Virus record (IMG/VR): IMGVR_UViG_3300044729_001353
Span: 1 to 33,611 of that record
Length of the DNA stretch: 33,611 bases
From: a virus
Strand: one strand, 5' to 3'
The first letter of the stretch is position 1. The number at the start of each line of letters is the position of its first letter. A program made the translations under genes and the position numbers. Shown here piece after piece: positions 21,744-29,872 of the stretch. The notes below the pieces were generated by a model, which saw only the letters and a program-made list of their open reading frames with translations, did no database searches and had not been told where the DNA came from.

Positions 21744-22172
21744 TCACAACCCTAACGCTCCGCTAACTCTGGCAATCCACTCCGATAGGGGAAGGCCAAG
21801 TATTTCTACTGTGCCGTATAGCACTGTGATTAAAGATAACACTCTAGCCAATACGGTTATAGGCCAATCTGTTACCGGCTTACCTTTTCTATCCTTTACA
21901 ATGTTTCCATCTTCACGCTTGTATACGGGATACGGAAAAACCCATTGTAATAGCATTGGCAATATCTTGCCAGCTAATGACTTCAATAGTTTTTCAAACA
22001 TAGTCGATTTAATTTTGACTGGTTTACTTTCCTGCTCACGCTGTTGATATAGTTCCGGTGGCATTGTTGTTGGTGCTGCCGGCATTGCCGTATCAACTTT
22101 AGGCGTTGGCTTTTTGCCGATCCTTTTCGGCATCTCTACCTTAACAGGCTCTATATAGTTTTTTTCACTCAT
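21744..22172 (-). CDS. Proline-rich membrane-associated protein
   Basis: 142 residues. A proline/lysine-rich N-terminal half (MPKRIGKKPTPK..., AAPTTMPPEL) is followed by a helical LLKSLAGKILPMLLQWVFPYP segment, a charged loop (KREDGNIVKDRKGKP) and one likely membrane helix (WPITVLARVLSLITVLYGTVEILGL). No family recognised. A role in lysis or DNA entry is possible; a small membrane protein at this place in a late unit is often a holin. Coupled to the upstream glycosyltransferase by ATGA. Confidence 0.5.
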   Translation of the reverse strand: MSEKNYIEPVKVEMPKRIGKKPTPKVDTAMPAAPTTMPPELYQQREQESKPVKIKSTMFEKLLKSLAGKILPMLLQWVFPYPVYKREDGNIVKDRKGKPVTDWPITVLARVLSLITVLYGTVEILGLPLSEWIARVSGALGL

Positions 22173-23008
22173 GGCGCTACCGTTTTAAATTCATAATTAA
22201 CTGGCTCGGGTAACGTCCAGTCGGTGCTATCCGTTGGTACTACTTTTAACTGTCCATTGCTACGCGCGTCGATCTGTTTTTGTACGCCATCCTTGAGCTT
22301 GTTAAATAGCTCTAGATCCATCTCGGCATCAGTGCGTAATCGTTCCATAAGTAGCGTTGCGCCTTCAATAAAGGTTTTATCGTTCATCGGAAAGCTGATG
22401 CTGCCGTAATGCATTACCAAGATCTCTGGGTCTAAATAGGTCTTGTAACCAAGCTCGGCTGCAAGCTGGCAGAAGTAATAGTCCTCGCTTAGGTATCGCC
22501 CGTTACGTACGCCAATTCTAAACCAGTCATGATAGTCGCCACCTGCCTCATCATCATCCGGCTTGTAGTTATGCTCAGGCCACATGGTCTTCATTGCACC
22601 GAACACGTCACGACGAATCATCATAAAGCCCGTACCAATCTCGCGCATAATGACCAAATTATCCTCGCGTTCAATCGCGTGATTCATGACGGGCGTATAT
22701 GGTATCGTCTTTTTAAGGTAGATACCGCCGATAATACCTTTATTATAACTGCGTAACTTGTTCAACATGTAGCGATCAAATTTGATATCGCTATCGATAA
22801 ACATCAAATACTCAGAGTCCGACTCTAAAAACATTTTAACGATCTTATTTCGACCGCGTGGGATTAGACTGTCTCCGTTATAATATTGAATACCGGCAAC
22901 GACACACTCTGGATCGTTCACGGCAGCTAAACACTCCTGTAAAATGTCGACATACGACCTGTTGTCGTAGCACGGGAACCCTATAATGACATCCTTTTTG
23001 ACTGGCAT
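22169..23008 (-). CDS. Glycosyltransferase, GT2-like
   Basis: 279 residues. Opens with VIIGFPCYDNRSYVDILQECL, followed by RGRNKIVKMFLESDSEYLMFIDSDIKFDRY (DSD at 72-74), the GT-A metal site. GIIGGIYLKK, a GTGFMMIRRDVF acceptor-type segment and SEDYYFCQLAAELGYKTYLDPEILVMHYG follow, typical of GT2-like proteins widespread in phages. The C-terminal 60 residues are helical and charged. It ends the tail-linked glycan cassette; a weak promoter-like stretch lies in the 79-base gap upstream. Confidence 0.75.
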   Translation of the reverse strand: MPVKKDVIIGFPCYDNRSYVDILQECLAAVNDPECVVAGIQYYNGDSLIPRGRNKIVKMFLESDSEYLMFIDSDIKFDRYMLNKLRSYNKGIIGGIYLKKTIPYTPVMNHAIEREDNLVIMREIGTGFMMIRRDVFGAMKTMWPEHNYKPDDDEAGGDYHDWFRIGVRNGRYLSEDYYFCQLAAELGYKTYLDPEILVMHYGSISFPMNDKTFIEGATLLMERLRTDAEMDLELFNKLKDGVQKQIDARSNGQLKVVPTDSTDWTLPEPVNYEFKTVAP

Positions 23009-23087
23009 AAGATTAGGTAGGTTAAAGTTTAGTATAAATTAAACAAATTTTTTGTTGATTTTTGCAACTTTATTTGTTAGGCGACAA
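23009..23087 (-). promoter_or_regulatory. AT-rich gap with possible promoter
   Basis: On the minus strand a TTG, 23 bases, then TAATTTAT (close to TAnnTTTG), about 30-35 bases upstream of the glycosyltransferase ATG. A GTTG/CAAC mini-hairpin overlaps the TTG. Support is weak; this is one of the few true gaps in the late genes. Confidence 0.3.
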
Positions 23088-23966
23088 CTATACATCTAAT
23101 AAATGTGCATACTTGCTGTGATCACCCCAATATGGATGATCTAGGTATGTATTTTCTTTACTATAAACGTTGTAATGACTTGTAAAATGATGGCCATGAT
23201 TGATGTGTATAGCCTCATTTTCGCACTGCCATTGTTCTCGCTTAAGATTTTGAGGCTCAATAAGTCCGCTATTAGTAAGCAAAGCGTTTTCAAGTATCGT
23301 ATTACAATGTTCTAACGCATCCTCAAAATGCATGGTCATTTGATGAAATGGTTCGTCATCTTGTGATCGTCTTTGCCAACCATTTCTATTTATGCCGCCA
23401 TAGTTCATATTTGTAAGTATCGATCCTTGATTAAAATCAGGGTATCTAAAATATCCCTCTGGGTATAATACATCGTGTTCTAAAAAAGATACATACTTAT
23501 ATTTACCTGCCGACTTAGCTAGATAAAGTAGCTGCATTATTTGCAAGAGCTGATTGAGGTGCGAGCTTGTTCGCGTCCATGCATTGCATTGATAAAAGGG
23601 ATTATTAGGCACGCTATCCCACACGCATGTATATATATCAGCGATAGATTGACTAGCTACCTTAATTGAATTAAGGCTTGCTGTTACTGATGGAACTAGT
23701 TTACTGTTGGTATTATTGCTGTAAAATATGCCAAGTCTATTATTTGTTGATGCTGGCATTACAAGTAAATCGCCTTCTTTAGTTATGCTATTGACTTGTA
23801 TGCCTTCAATTATGGCATCAATTATAAGGTTTTTTACATGCCCTGGCTTTGTGTCACCGCAAATATCATTATTAGCTCTTATGATTAGCTTATTGTTTAT
23901 TATTTTTGATATTAGTATATCTTTACAATCGACATCACCATAGGTCGCATTAAGTATTTTAATCAT
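23088..23966 (-). CDS. Glycosyltransferase-like protein with DUF3395-like N-terminal domain
   Basis: 292 residues. The first 60 residues (IKILNATYGDVDCKDIL..., LIIRANNDICGDTKPGHVKNLIIDAIIEG) resemble the small domain seen in DnaJC11-type DUF3395 proteins and attached to sugar-modifying enzymes. The rest has a GT-A-like core with YVSFLEHDVLYPEGYF (EHD as the metal site) and later His-rich INHGHHFTSHYNVYS. A cytoplasmic sugar-transfer role is likely; the sugar and target are unknown. It is in the middle of a glycosyltransferase/methyltransferase cassette. AT content is higher than in neighbours, suggesting separate acquisition. Confidence 0.6.
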   Translation of the reverse strand: MIKILNATYGDVDCKDILISKIINNKLIIRANNDICGDTKPGHVKNLIIDAIIEGIQVNSITKEGDLLVMPASTNNRLGIFYSNNTNSKLVPSVTASLNSIKVASQSIADIYTCVWDSVPNNPFYQCNAWTRTSSHLNQLLQIMQLLYLAKSAGKYKYVSFLEHDVLYPEGYFRYPDFNQGSILTNMNYGGINRNGWQRRSQDDEPFHQMTMHFEDALEHCNTILENALLTNSGLIEPQNLKREQWQCENEAIHINHGHHFTSHYNVYSKENTYLDHPYWGDHSKYAHLLDV

Positions 23967-24477
23967 GTCGCCTCGCGTGAATGATACCCATTTGCTCTAT
24001 ATCAGTTACATACCATCCAAATTGATTAATATTTGTTATCAAAAATCCTAATTCTGGAAGCTTACTGCATAATACCTGTTTACACTCATTATTATGATAC
24101 TCAATAGCTACTTGCTTCACCGACTTAAATTGATCTTGAGTGATATCTTTGAGCAGTATTTCATAACCTTCAATATCCATTTTAATTATATCAGGCTGAT
24201 ACATATTAATGAGATCAATTACATCATTTGCTTCATTTATTTCTTTGCAAATAAAAACATGATCAGGATAAGTTTCATTTAACTTAGCAATTTCGCCACC
24301 CGCGCAATCAACGCCAATTACTTTAGATGCTTTGTTATTAATAAAAAATTCAGGTGTTGATTCAAACGGCTGAAATAACCATCCACATCCTAAGTCTAAT
24401 ATTGTAGCATTTTCAATATTTGTTATGTCATTCCAATGCTCTTTAGGATCTTCGCTATTAACTACTTTTGTCTTCAT
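23959..24477 (-). CDS. FkbM-family methyltransferase
   Basis: 172 residues. The SAM-binding motif ILDLGCGW is followed by KVIGVDCAGGE, then the FkbM hallmark IIKMDIEGYEILLKDI and a VAIEYHNNE strand. FkbM enzymes often O-methylate sugars. Next to a second SAM methyltransferase and several glycosyltransferases, it probably methylates a phage-made glycan. It lies 2 bases after the upstream methyltransferase gene and is AT-rich, as its downstream neighbour is. Confidence 0.8.
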   Translation of the reverse strand: MKTKVVNSEDPKEHWNDITNIENATILDLGCGWLFQPFESTPEFFINNKASKVIGVDCAGGEIAKLNETYPDHVFICKEINEANDVIDLINMYQPDIIKMDIEGYEILLKDITQDQFKSVKQVAIEYHNNECKQVLCSKLPELGFLITNINQFGWYVTDIEQMGIIHARRHD

Positions 24478-24479
24478 AA

Positions 24480-25022
24480 CTAGAACGTATATATAACTAG
24501 TACATCGTCATACCTGCCCTGTAACGAACGATTGTCAATGAACCGGAATGATGGATGGAGTGCAGATAATACATAACCCTGAACGTCGAATTGCTGCACG
24601 TCTTCGATGATATAGATACCACCCTTGTTCATGCGATCTTTTATCAACTCAAAGGATGCAACCATATCAAATATGTTATGACTACCATCATCGATAACAA
24701 TGTCTAATTTGACATCACCTAAATGATCTAGTAATACTGGATGAGTTGCATTGGCCTTTATTAAAGTAACTTTGTTTTTGCAATCAGCAATCTCAAATTC
24801 TGGATCATTAATGTCTACGCCGATTATATGTGAGTCAGTAAAGTAGTCATCCCACATCAAAATAGATCCGCCTTGATATACACCTATTTCAAGTATCGTA
24901 CATCCATTGCGAAACGGCTTAAATAATAGCTCATATTCCTGAATATAGGTATGCACCGTACCCTTATCGCCATAGTTAGGCGCGCGTTTGTGCGCATCGT
25001 AAATGCTTTGTAATGTATCCAT
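24480..25022 (-). CDS. Class I SAM-dependent methyltransferase (sugar O-methyltransferase-like)
   Basis: 180 residues with the start DTLQSIYDAHKRAPNYGDKGTVHTYIQEYELLFKPFR seen in sugar O-methyltransferase relatives (macrocin/rhamnosyl O-methyltransferase, CmcI-like). SAM motif ILEIGVYQGGSILMW, VDIN acid, LDIVIDDGSHN (probable metal-binding DDGSH) and GGIYIIEDVQ are present. Coupled to the upstream GT2 gene by TAATG. It should add methyl groups to sugars transferred by its neighbours. Confidence 0.82.
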   Translation of the reverse strand: MDTLQSIYDAHKRAPNYGDKGTVHTYIQEYELLFKPFRNGCTILEIGVYQGGSILMWDDYFTDSHIIGVDINDPEFEIADCKNKVTLIKANATHPVLLDHLGDVKLDIVIDDGSHNIFDMVASFELIKDRMNKGGIYIIEDVQQFDVQGYVLSALHPSFRFIDNRSLQGRYDDVLVIYTF

Positions 25023-25597
25023 TAGTTGTGTACGTAAAGTGTGTTGTTAATTTTTAATACAGTGCTTGGGTCTTGGCAAAACTTACTGATAAATTCCTCG
25101 CACATCCACCCATCGGCCATGTGTGCCTTCACGTCTAGTCGAAGTTGTTTAGCAAATTCGGTACGCATCACCATGTTACCTATATCTATGTGCTGGAATT
25201 TTGGATGGCATTCCTGAGGCTTATACGCGCTATAGTTGTGTATCATATTGCAGTACATAAATCGCGTATCATCGCGTGCTTCCTTGGTAAACACTTCAAC
25301 AAAGGTAGGCACATAATAATTGTCATCGCTCGTTAAAATGACAAAGTCGCCCGTTGCTTGCTCAAGTCCATAGTTGCGAGGCGTGTGGCCATAGTCGTTA
25401 TTTGGCCCATCTATATAAGTAAATCGTATGCGATCATCACTAGCGTACATATCTCTTACACGCTGGTATGCGTCATTATGACCATCAATTACAACGTGTG
25501 CTTTCCAATCTTTTGATGTTTGCACACGAAGGCACTGCAACATTAATATTAGGGCTTCGGTATTTATGTATGTTGCAATGACAAATTCGATTGTCAT
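25022..25597 (-). CDS. Family 2 glycosyltransferase
   Basis: 191 residues from the ATG at 25597, which overlaps the upstream stop as ATGA; the longer frame to 25633 lies inside the upstream gene. EFVIATYINTEALILMLQCLRVQTSKDWKAHVVIDG is a GT2 start. HTPRNYGLEQATGDFVILTSDDNYYVPTF carries the metal site (SDDN at 90-93). MADGWMCEEFISKF follows as the catalytic-base region. One of four sugar transferases encoded just after the mucin-like tail protein. Confidence 0.82.
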   Translation of the reverse strand: MTIEFVIATYINTEALILMLQCLRVQTSKDWKAHVVIDGHNDAYQRVRDMYASDDRIRFTYIDGPNNDYGHTPRNYGLEQATGDFVILTSDDNYYVPTFVEVFTKEARDDTRFMYCNMIHNYSAYKPQECHPKFQHIDIGNMVMRTEFAKQLRLDVKAHMADGWMCEEFISKFCQDPSTVLKINNTLYVHN

Positions 25598-26541
25598 ATT
25601 AAGATTGTGTTCGTTTCCGTTCGTTTTACCCACTCATAATAGTAAGCCGTTGCCGACGATGTTGGCACTTGAAGATCTAGCTTGTATGGTGGAGTGTTAA
25701 TGTACTGCGCCTTGTGAAATAGGCCGTTAGCGTTGGTCGTAATGCCTGCATTATGATAGATATTAAAGTTATCTAACTCATGATACGCCGACGTACCCCA
25801 TGCGAAATTGAACGCTGTATCAATCTTCGTTGTTATGCCACGCTTCCACGCTGACCATAGTAGCGCCCACATGTCGGCGCACCATATTTGAAGCTCATGG
25901 TACTTCTCGATCTCTTGCTTTTTTTTATTGGATAGTTCGTTGATGTCCTTGAATAGTCGCTCGCTAAAGTACTCGACGCTATACCAGAATGGCGCGTCAA
26001 CGTTTTTCATAAGGTACTGTGCGCCAATGTCTTGATTGTCTTCGCTCTTGGCTTTGATCAGGTCTTGTCTGATGCCCATAATATCCATCATCGCATCAAG
26101 GACGTCTTGTCCTTTGCTTAAGATGTAATCATGCCCAATATACCAGCGTACATCCGATCCGTACCACTCATCACCGTCTAATAGGTCATCCGTTAGCCAC
26201 TCGTGCGGTGGCTTCGTGAATAACATATCACAGTCATGGTAAAAAATAATATCATCTTGAAGGTATGGATGTGCTTCCCAGTGTTGCCTTAAAATATTAG
26301 GCCGTATGCTGCTGATATAATTGCGATTCTTGCGCGTGTCGCAGTAGAAAAAGAATCGAGATGGATACGTCTCAGCCATGCGCTCCCAGATCGGTGGCAC
26401 AACGCACCCTTCTTTGTGACATACAATGTCAATGTGATTGGGATTGATGCCCATCGCGTAGAAGTTGGTGAGCATCGTTTCGATTTGCCATGCGTAATAG
26501 TCTGTAGCTGGCTGGGCGCACATGTATCTAAGCTGTTGCAT
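25594..26541 (-). CDS. Glycosyltransferase-like protein with DCD motif
   Basis: 315 residues with a GT-A-like layout: an N-terminal strand and helix region, DIVCHKEGC, RFFFYCDTRKNRNYISSIRP, then DDIIFYHDCDMLFTKPPHEW (DCD at 103-105 as metal/nucleotide-sugar site). A region with QDIGAQYLMKN, WCADMWALLWSAWKRG and a His-ended IYHNAGIT (possible last metal ligand) follow. I cannot place it in a known family with certainty. Its ATG overlaps the last base of the mucin-like tail protein gene by 1 base, so both are made together. Confidence 0.6.
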   Translation of the reverse strand: MQQLRYMCAQPATDYYAWQIETMLTNFYAMGINPNHIDIVCHKEGCVVPPIWERMAETYPSRFFFYCDTRKNRNYISSIRPNILRQHWEAHPYLQDDIIFYHDCDMLFTKPPHEWLTDDLLDGDEWYGSDVRWYIGHDYILSKGQDVLDAMMDIMGIRQDLIKAKSEDNQDIGAQYLMKNVDAPFWYSVEYFSERLFKDINELSNKKKQEIEKYHELQIWCADMWALLWSAWKRGITTKIDTAFNFAWGTSAYHELDNFNIYHNAGITTNANGLFHKAQYINTPPYKLDLQVPTSSATAYYYEWVKRTETNTILI

Positions 26542-29411
26542 TAACAGTCTCCTATATTATTAGGATCATTATTTACAATTTGCCCATTATTAGCAATTCT
26601 AGCAAATTGTTGGCTAGTATTGTCTGCATACCAGTTACCACCACCAGGATATACTGTGCCGATAGTATTTTGATAGAATTGTGTACATAGTTTAAATACA
26701 GCATTATCCCCATAAATAGTCTTAGGTCCATCACCAATACCAGCACATGCATTAGCTTTAGATGTTGCACTTTCATAAACATTAGTAAACGCTGTTAATC
26801 CAGCCAGCGTTGTGGTTGTCGTTGTACTTGTTGTTGTCGTTGTACTAGTAGTACTTGTACTAGTTGTACTTGTTGACGTCGTGCTTGTTGTTGTAGCTGG
26901 ACAATCTGCTGCATCATTATTTACTATTGTACCTGAATTAGATATACGTGCATATTGATTGCTTGGCCTATGCGCATACCAATCACTTCCGCCAATTGTT
27001 GGATTAATTCCTCCAGCGTCGTCATAAAATTGAGTACATAATTTGTATGTTGAATTATTACCCCATATAGTAAATGGTCCTGATGCGCCACCACCTGAGC
27101 AAGCATCTGCTGCTGATGTAGAACTTATATATACATTATCAAATTGAGTCAATCCTGCTTGGGTTGTAGTAGATGTAGTTGTCGTTGTCGGGAATGTATA
27201 TGACTGCGATGCCGTCCATGCTGATTGTTCATTAGGTGTCGTACACTGTTGTGCAATGCGTATGTATACCGTCCCTGATGTAAGTCCCGTACTTAAATTA
27301 GCAGGTGACGTACATCCAATTTGCTCTCCAAATGCAGGCGACCATGTAGCGTTGTCGCTTGAATATTGAGCTAATATACCATCACAATTGCCTGATCCTG
27401 ATGGTGTGAATGTAATGCTAAATGTACCACCTGATGTGTGGCTGATGCTTGTCAGCGTAGGCTCTGGACATGGTGGCTCCGTAGTCGTTGATGTTGTGCT
27501 TGTTGTTGACGTAGTCGAAGTTGTACTTGTAGTACTTGTTGTTGAAGTACTTGTACTTGTCGATGTTGTACTTGTCGATGTGCTTGTTGTTGTACCACAA
27601 GTACCCTGTGTTACTATCGCGCCACTGTTATTGATCTGACGCCAACATGTGCCGTCGCTGTAGTAATTATTATTACCCTGGAATGGGTCGCCTGTGCTGT
27701 TGCTAGCATAGAATAATGTTGCATTACAAAACACAGGATTGTTAGCCCATATCGTGACTGTTCCAGGCGTTTCCGTACATGCTGCAACTCCACTTACGCT
27801 AGACTGACGAAGCGTATTAAATTCCGTTAATGCTTGCGTTGTTGTTGACGTCGTGGATGTTGTGCTAGTAGTACTTGTTGTACTTGTCGTCGATGTTGTA
27901 CTTGTAGACGTTGTTGAAGTCGTACTTGTAGTAGTTGTCGTAGTTGGCGAAGTTCCAGCACCTAACTGATACGCACGTACCGTGACCTTATCGCTCATAA
28001 AGTCATAGCTTAGCGACGATGGTCGAAAGATCTTATCTTGATAGCGTGTAGGCACGCTTTGATCAAATACGAACGGCTGATGAGGCTTAAGCTTTTCGGC
28101 TCCGATCATCTCAAATTCGATCGTGTATATGTTACGTTCGGCATATGTTATACCTAATGGCGGTGCATACGCATTAGTAGCCGTGCGCGCCAGATCTTGA
28201 ACGTATGGATCAAGGTAATCTTGTCTAGTGATATCGCTAGAGAATGCAGTGCTATTTGATATGTACGTATACTGCGCATTCGATTCAAGACCGCCAATAA
28301 CAAAGAATGGCGTATAGCCAGTGTACGTTATATCAAGTGCCTGTGGTGCGTCCTGCCACGCTCTAAATAAAACAACGTTTGCATCTTTAGGTCTAAACGG
28401 TGCCATAATTGAATCACCAAAAGCACCTACATCGTAGGTATATTGCAGTGAATTTATGTACCTACCTACACGCTGAAACGATATATCAACTAGATCATTA
28501 TTCGTTAGCGTTACTTGGTTATCTTTATCCTGCCTATTTACATAAAAATTGATGTTGAATGCGCTGCCAAAGATTGCGCCTTCCATAGCTGCAAATATAC
28601 GTACCTTGTCAAATGCTAAATCGGTATTAAAAAAGTTAGTTTTTGGCGGATCAAAGTTAAAGTTAGGCACGTAGGTACCTGCGCCATAATTAATGATCTC
28701 ATCTCGCCTTGGGAATGCGCCATAGTTAACGTTAGTATATGACTGCCCACCAAAGTTAATTGTTTCCCACTTACCTATATTTGACTTTGACTTATATATA
28801 TTTTGATTGCCTGCGCCTTTGTATTGTAAGCTAACAACGTCATAAATGAAATCGCCAGTTAGCACTATAGATGAGCTTGTATAAACGCCTAATAAGCTTG
28901 GATTCGTCCCAGCCGTGTAATCGGCTTGCGGTATAGTGTTTGCTGAATATATCGAGGCACGCGTTGCACGCCATTGATCAATCGTCAAGTTGCTATATTG
29001 AGGATTAAGTTTGATCGATATATGACTAGATCGTTCATCATATTGAAGATCGTTATACTGGATCTTAAACGGGAAACGGTAAACCGTGCCTGGATTTGTC
29101 CTTGAGTGTAGCACTAAGTTGACATTGCATGTAGGAACAAGGTACCAATCAAGTACGCTATAAACACCAAGCGTTGTTTCGAGCACCTGAAACATGCTGC
29201 CCATATTAGACAGCTTATCCACCGCCTTGATTGTCATGCTGCCTGGAATGGCTGCTACGTATGTAAGCTGATCTTCGCTTGTGACTAGATCAAAATCATA
29301 ATCAAGCGATGACATATCAATGATGTCAAAGTTGGTATCGCTACCCGGAACGTCTATATCAAACGATATAACGCCTGCTCTTGATTGAATATTTGTAGCT
29401 ATTAAGCTCAC
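26541..29411 (-). CDS. Large tail protein with mucin-like Thr/Ser tracts and three repeated Cys-containing domains
   Basis: 956 residues. The first 490 or so are a tail-structural region: N-terminal beta domain, ...VYRFPFKIQYNDLQYDERSSHISIKLNPQYS, and a segment with EFEMIGAEKLKPHQPFVFDQ. Four Thr/Ser tracts follow (DNA about 27835-27960, 27478-27600, 27170-27195, 26808-26905). Three related Cys-containing domains sit near residues 527-604, 753-835 and 869-956 (patterns LT.F..VY..., TIW..N, CTQFY, WYA...Q.ARI.N.G.IVNND). A fibronectin-like domain is at about 645-740. The start is a GTG with GTGA overlap. Probably a tail-tip, host-contact protein. Confidence 0.75.
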   Translation of the reverse strand: MSLIATNIQSRAGVISFDIDVPGSDTNFDIIDMSSLDYDFDLVTSEDQLTYVAAIPGSMTIKAVDKLSNMGSMFQVLETTLGVYSVLDWYLVPTCNVNLVLHSRTNPGTVYRFPFKIQYNDLQYDERSSHISIKLNPQYSNLTIDQWRATRASIYSANTIPQADYTAGTNPSLLGVYTSSSIVLTGDFIYDVVSLQYKGAGNQNIYKSKSNIGKWETINFGGQSYTNVNYGAFPRRDEIINYGAGTYVPNFNFDPPKTNFFNTDLAFDKVRIFAAMEGAIFGSAFNINFYVNRQDKDNQVTLTNNDLVDISFQRVGRYINSLQYTYDVGAFGDSIMAPFRPKDANVVLFRAWQDAPQALDITYTGYTPFFVIGGLESNAQYTYISNSTAFSSDITRQDYLDPYVQDLARTATNAYAPPLGITYAERNIYTIEFEMIGAEKLKPHQPFVFDQSVPTRYQDKIFRPSSLSYDFMSDKVTVRAYQLGAGTSPTTTTTTSTTSTTSTSTTSTTSTTSTTSTTSTTSTTTQALTEFNTLRQSSVSGVAACTETPGTVTIWANNPVFCNATLFYASNSTGDPFQGNNNYYSDGTCWRQINNSGAIVTQGTCGTTTSTSTSTTSTSTSTSTTSTTSTTSTTSTTSTTSTTTEPPCPEPTLTSISHTSGGTFSITFTPSGSGNCDGILAQYSSDNATWSPAFGEQIGCTSPANLSTGLTSGTVYIRIAQQCTTPNEQSAWTASQSYTFPTTTTTSTTTQAGLTQFDNVYISSTSAADACSGGGASGPFTIWGNNSTYKLCTQFYDDAGGINPTIGGSDWYAHRPSNQYARISNSGTIVNNDAADCPATTTSTTSTSTTSTSTTSTTTTTSTTTTTTLAGLTAFTNVYESATSKANACAGIGDGPKTIYGDNAVFKLCTQFYQNTIGTVYPGGGNWYADNTSQQFARIANNGQIVNNDPNNIGDC
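26808..26905. repeat. Thr/Ser-coding trinucleotide tract 4
   Basis: A run of GTN/GAC-type triplets, mostly GTT, GTA and GTC on the plus strand, encodes an almost pure Thr/Ser stretch of about 30 residues between the second and third Cys-containing domains. It is a slippage-prone microsatellite. Confidence 0.8.
27478..27600. repeat. Thr/Ser-coding trinucleotide tract 2
   Basis: The longest tract, about 40 residues of Thr and Ser, between the first Cys-containing domain and the fibronectin-like domain. Synonymous codons vary (GTT, GTA, GTC, GAC, GAT on the plus strand), so the peptide composition rather than the DNA repeat seems selected. Confidence 0.8.
27835..27960. repeat. Thr/Ser-coding trinucleotide tract 1
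   Basis: A run of about 40 Thr/Ser codons linking the N-terminal tail-structural part to the first Cys-containing domain. Same triplet style as the other tracts. Confidence 0.8.
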
Positions 29412-29872
29412 GGGGTCTTATAGTAGTCAGGGATTGCCGTTTTTATGTCGCGTCCAGTAAGGGTCACCACTACAGGATTATTTACAATCGTGCTATCGAT
29501 ACGCGCTTCCCAGTTGCTGGCTTCAAGCACAACATCTTGATACTCAGCGTTGTCCTTGTCGGGATATAGGTGTATCCGTATCTCGCTTGAATTGGTCAGG
29601 AACGATTTGTTCAGCACATTAAACACATTCGTGTTATCGCTAGTCAACATCCGATCCCAGCTAAGTGTTGCCTGAAATCGGAACCCGCCCATCTGCGAAT
29701 GTAGTCTTCCCGATAACGCTTGATCGTAGGCCTGACCTGTAAAAAAGTATGGCACCCAATTGCATGACCCGCTGGACAGTTTAACGTTGACGGGGAAACC
29801 TGAAAGCGATGTGACGCTTGTTCCGTTATCGACCTTGACATCTATCTTGCACTCACGTATCTGGCGGTTCAT
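29408..29872 (-). CDS. Distal tail-type protein
   Basis: 154 residues, beta-rich, encoded right after the tape measure where phages place the distal tail (Dit)-like or minor tail protein. Segments: RECKIDVKVDNGTSVTSLSGFPVNVKLS, FRFQATLSWDRML, LNKSFLTNSSEIRIHLYPDKD, WEARIDSTIVNNPVVVTLTGRDI. No specific family recognised, so the call is by position and fold impression. TAATG coupling to the tape-measure gene. Confidence 0.5.
   Translation of the reverse strand: MNRQIRECKIDVKVDNGTSVTSLSGFPVNVKLSSGSCNWVPYFFTGQAYDQALSGRLHSQMGGFRFQATLSWDRMLTSDNTNVFNVLNKSFLTNSSEIRIHLYPDKDNAEYQDVVLEASNWEARIDSTIVNNPVVVTLTGRDIKTAIPDYYKTP

Noticed and set aside
27388-27639. Valine/aspartate-rich open frame on the plus strand
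   Set aside because: Shadow of the Thr/Ser triplet tracts of the tail protein; repeated triplets keep all frames open.
26541-29411. Diversity-generating retroelement acting on the tail protein
   Set aside because: No reverse transcriptase gene or template repeat was found; variation here would come from slippage and domain recombination.
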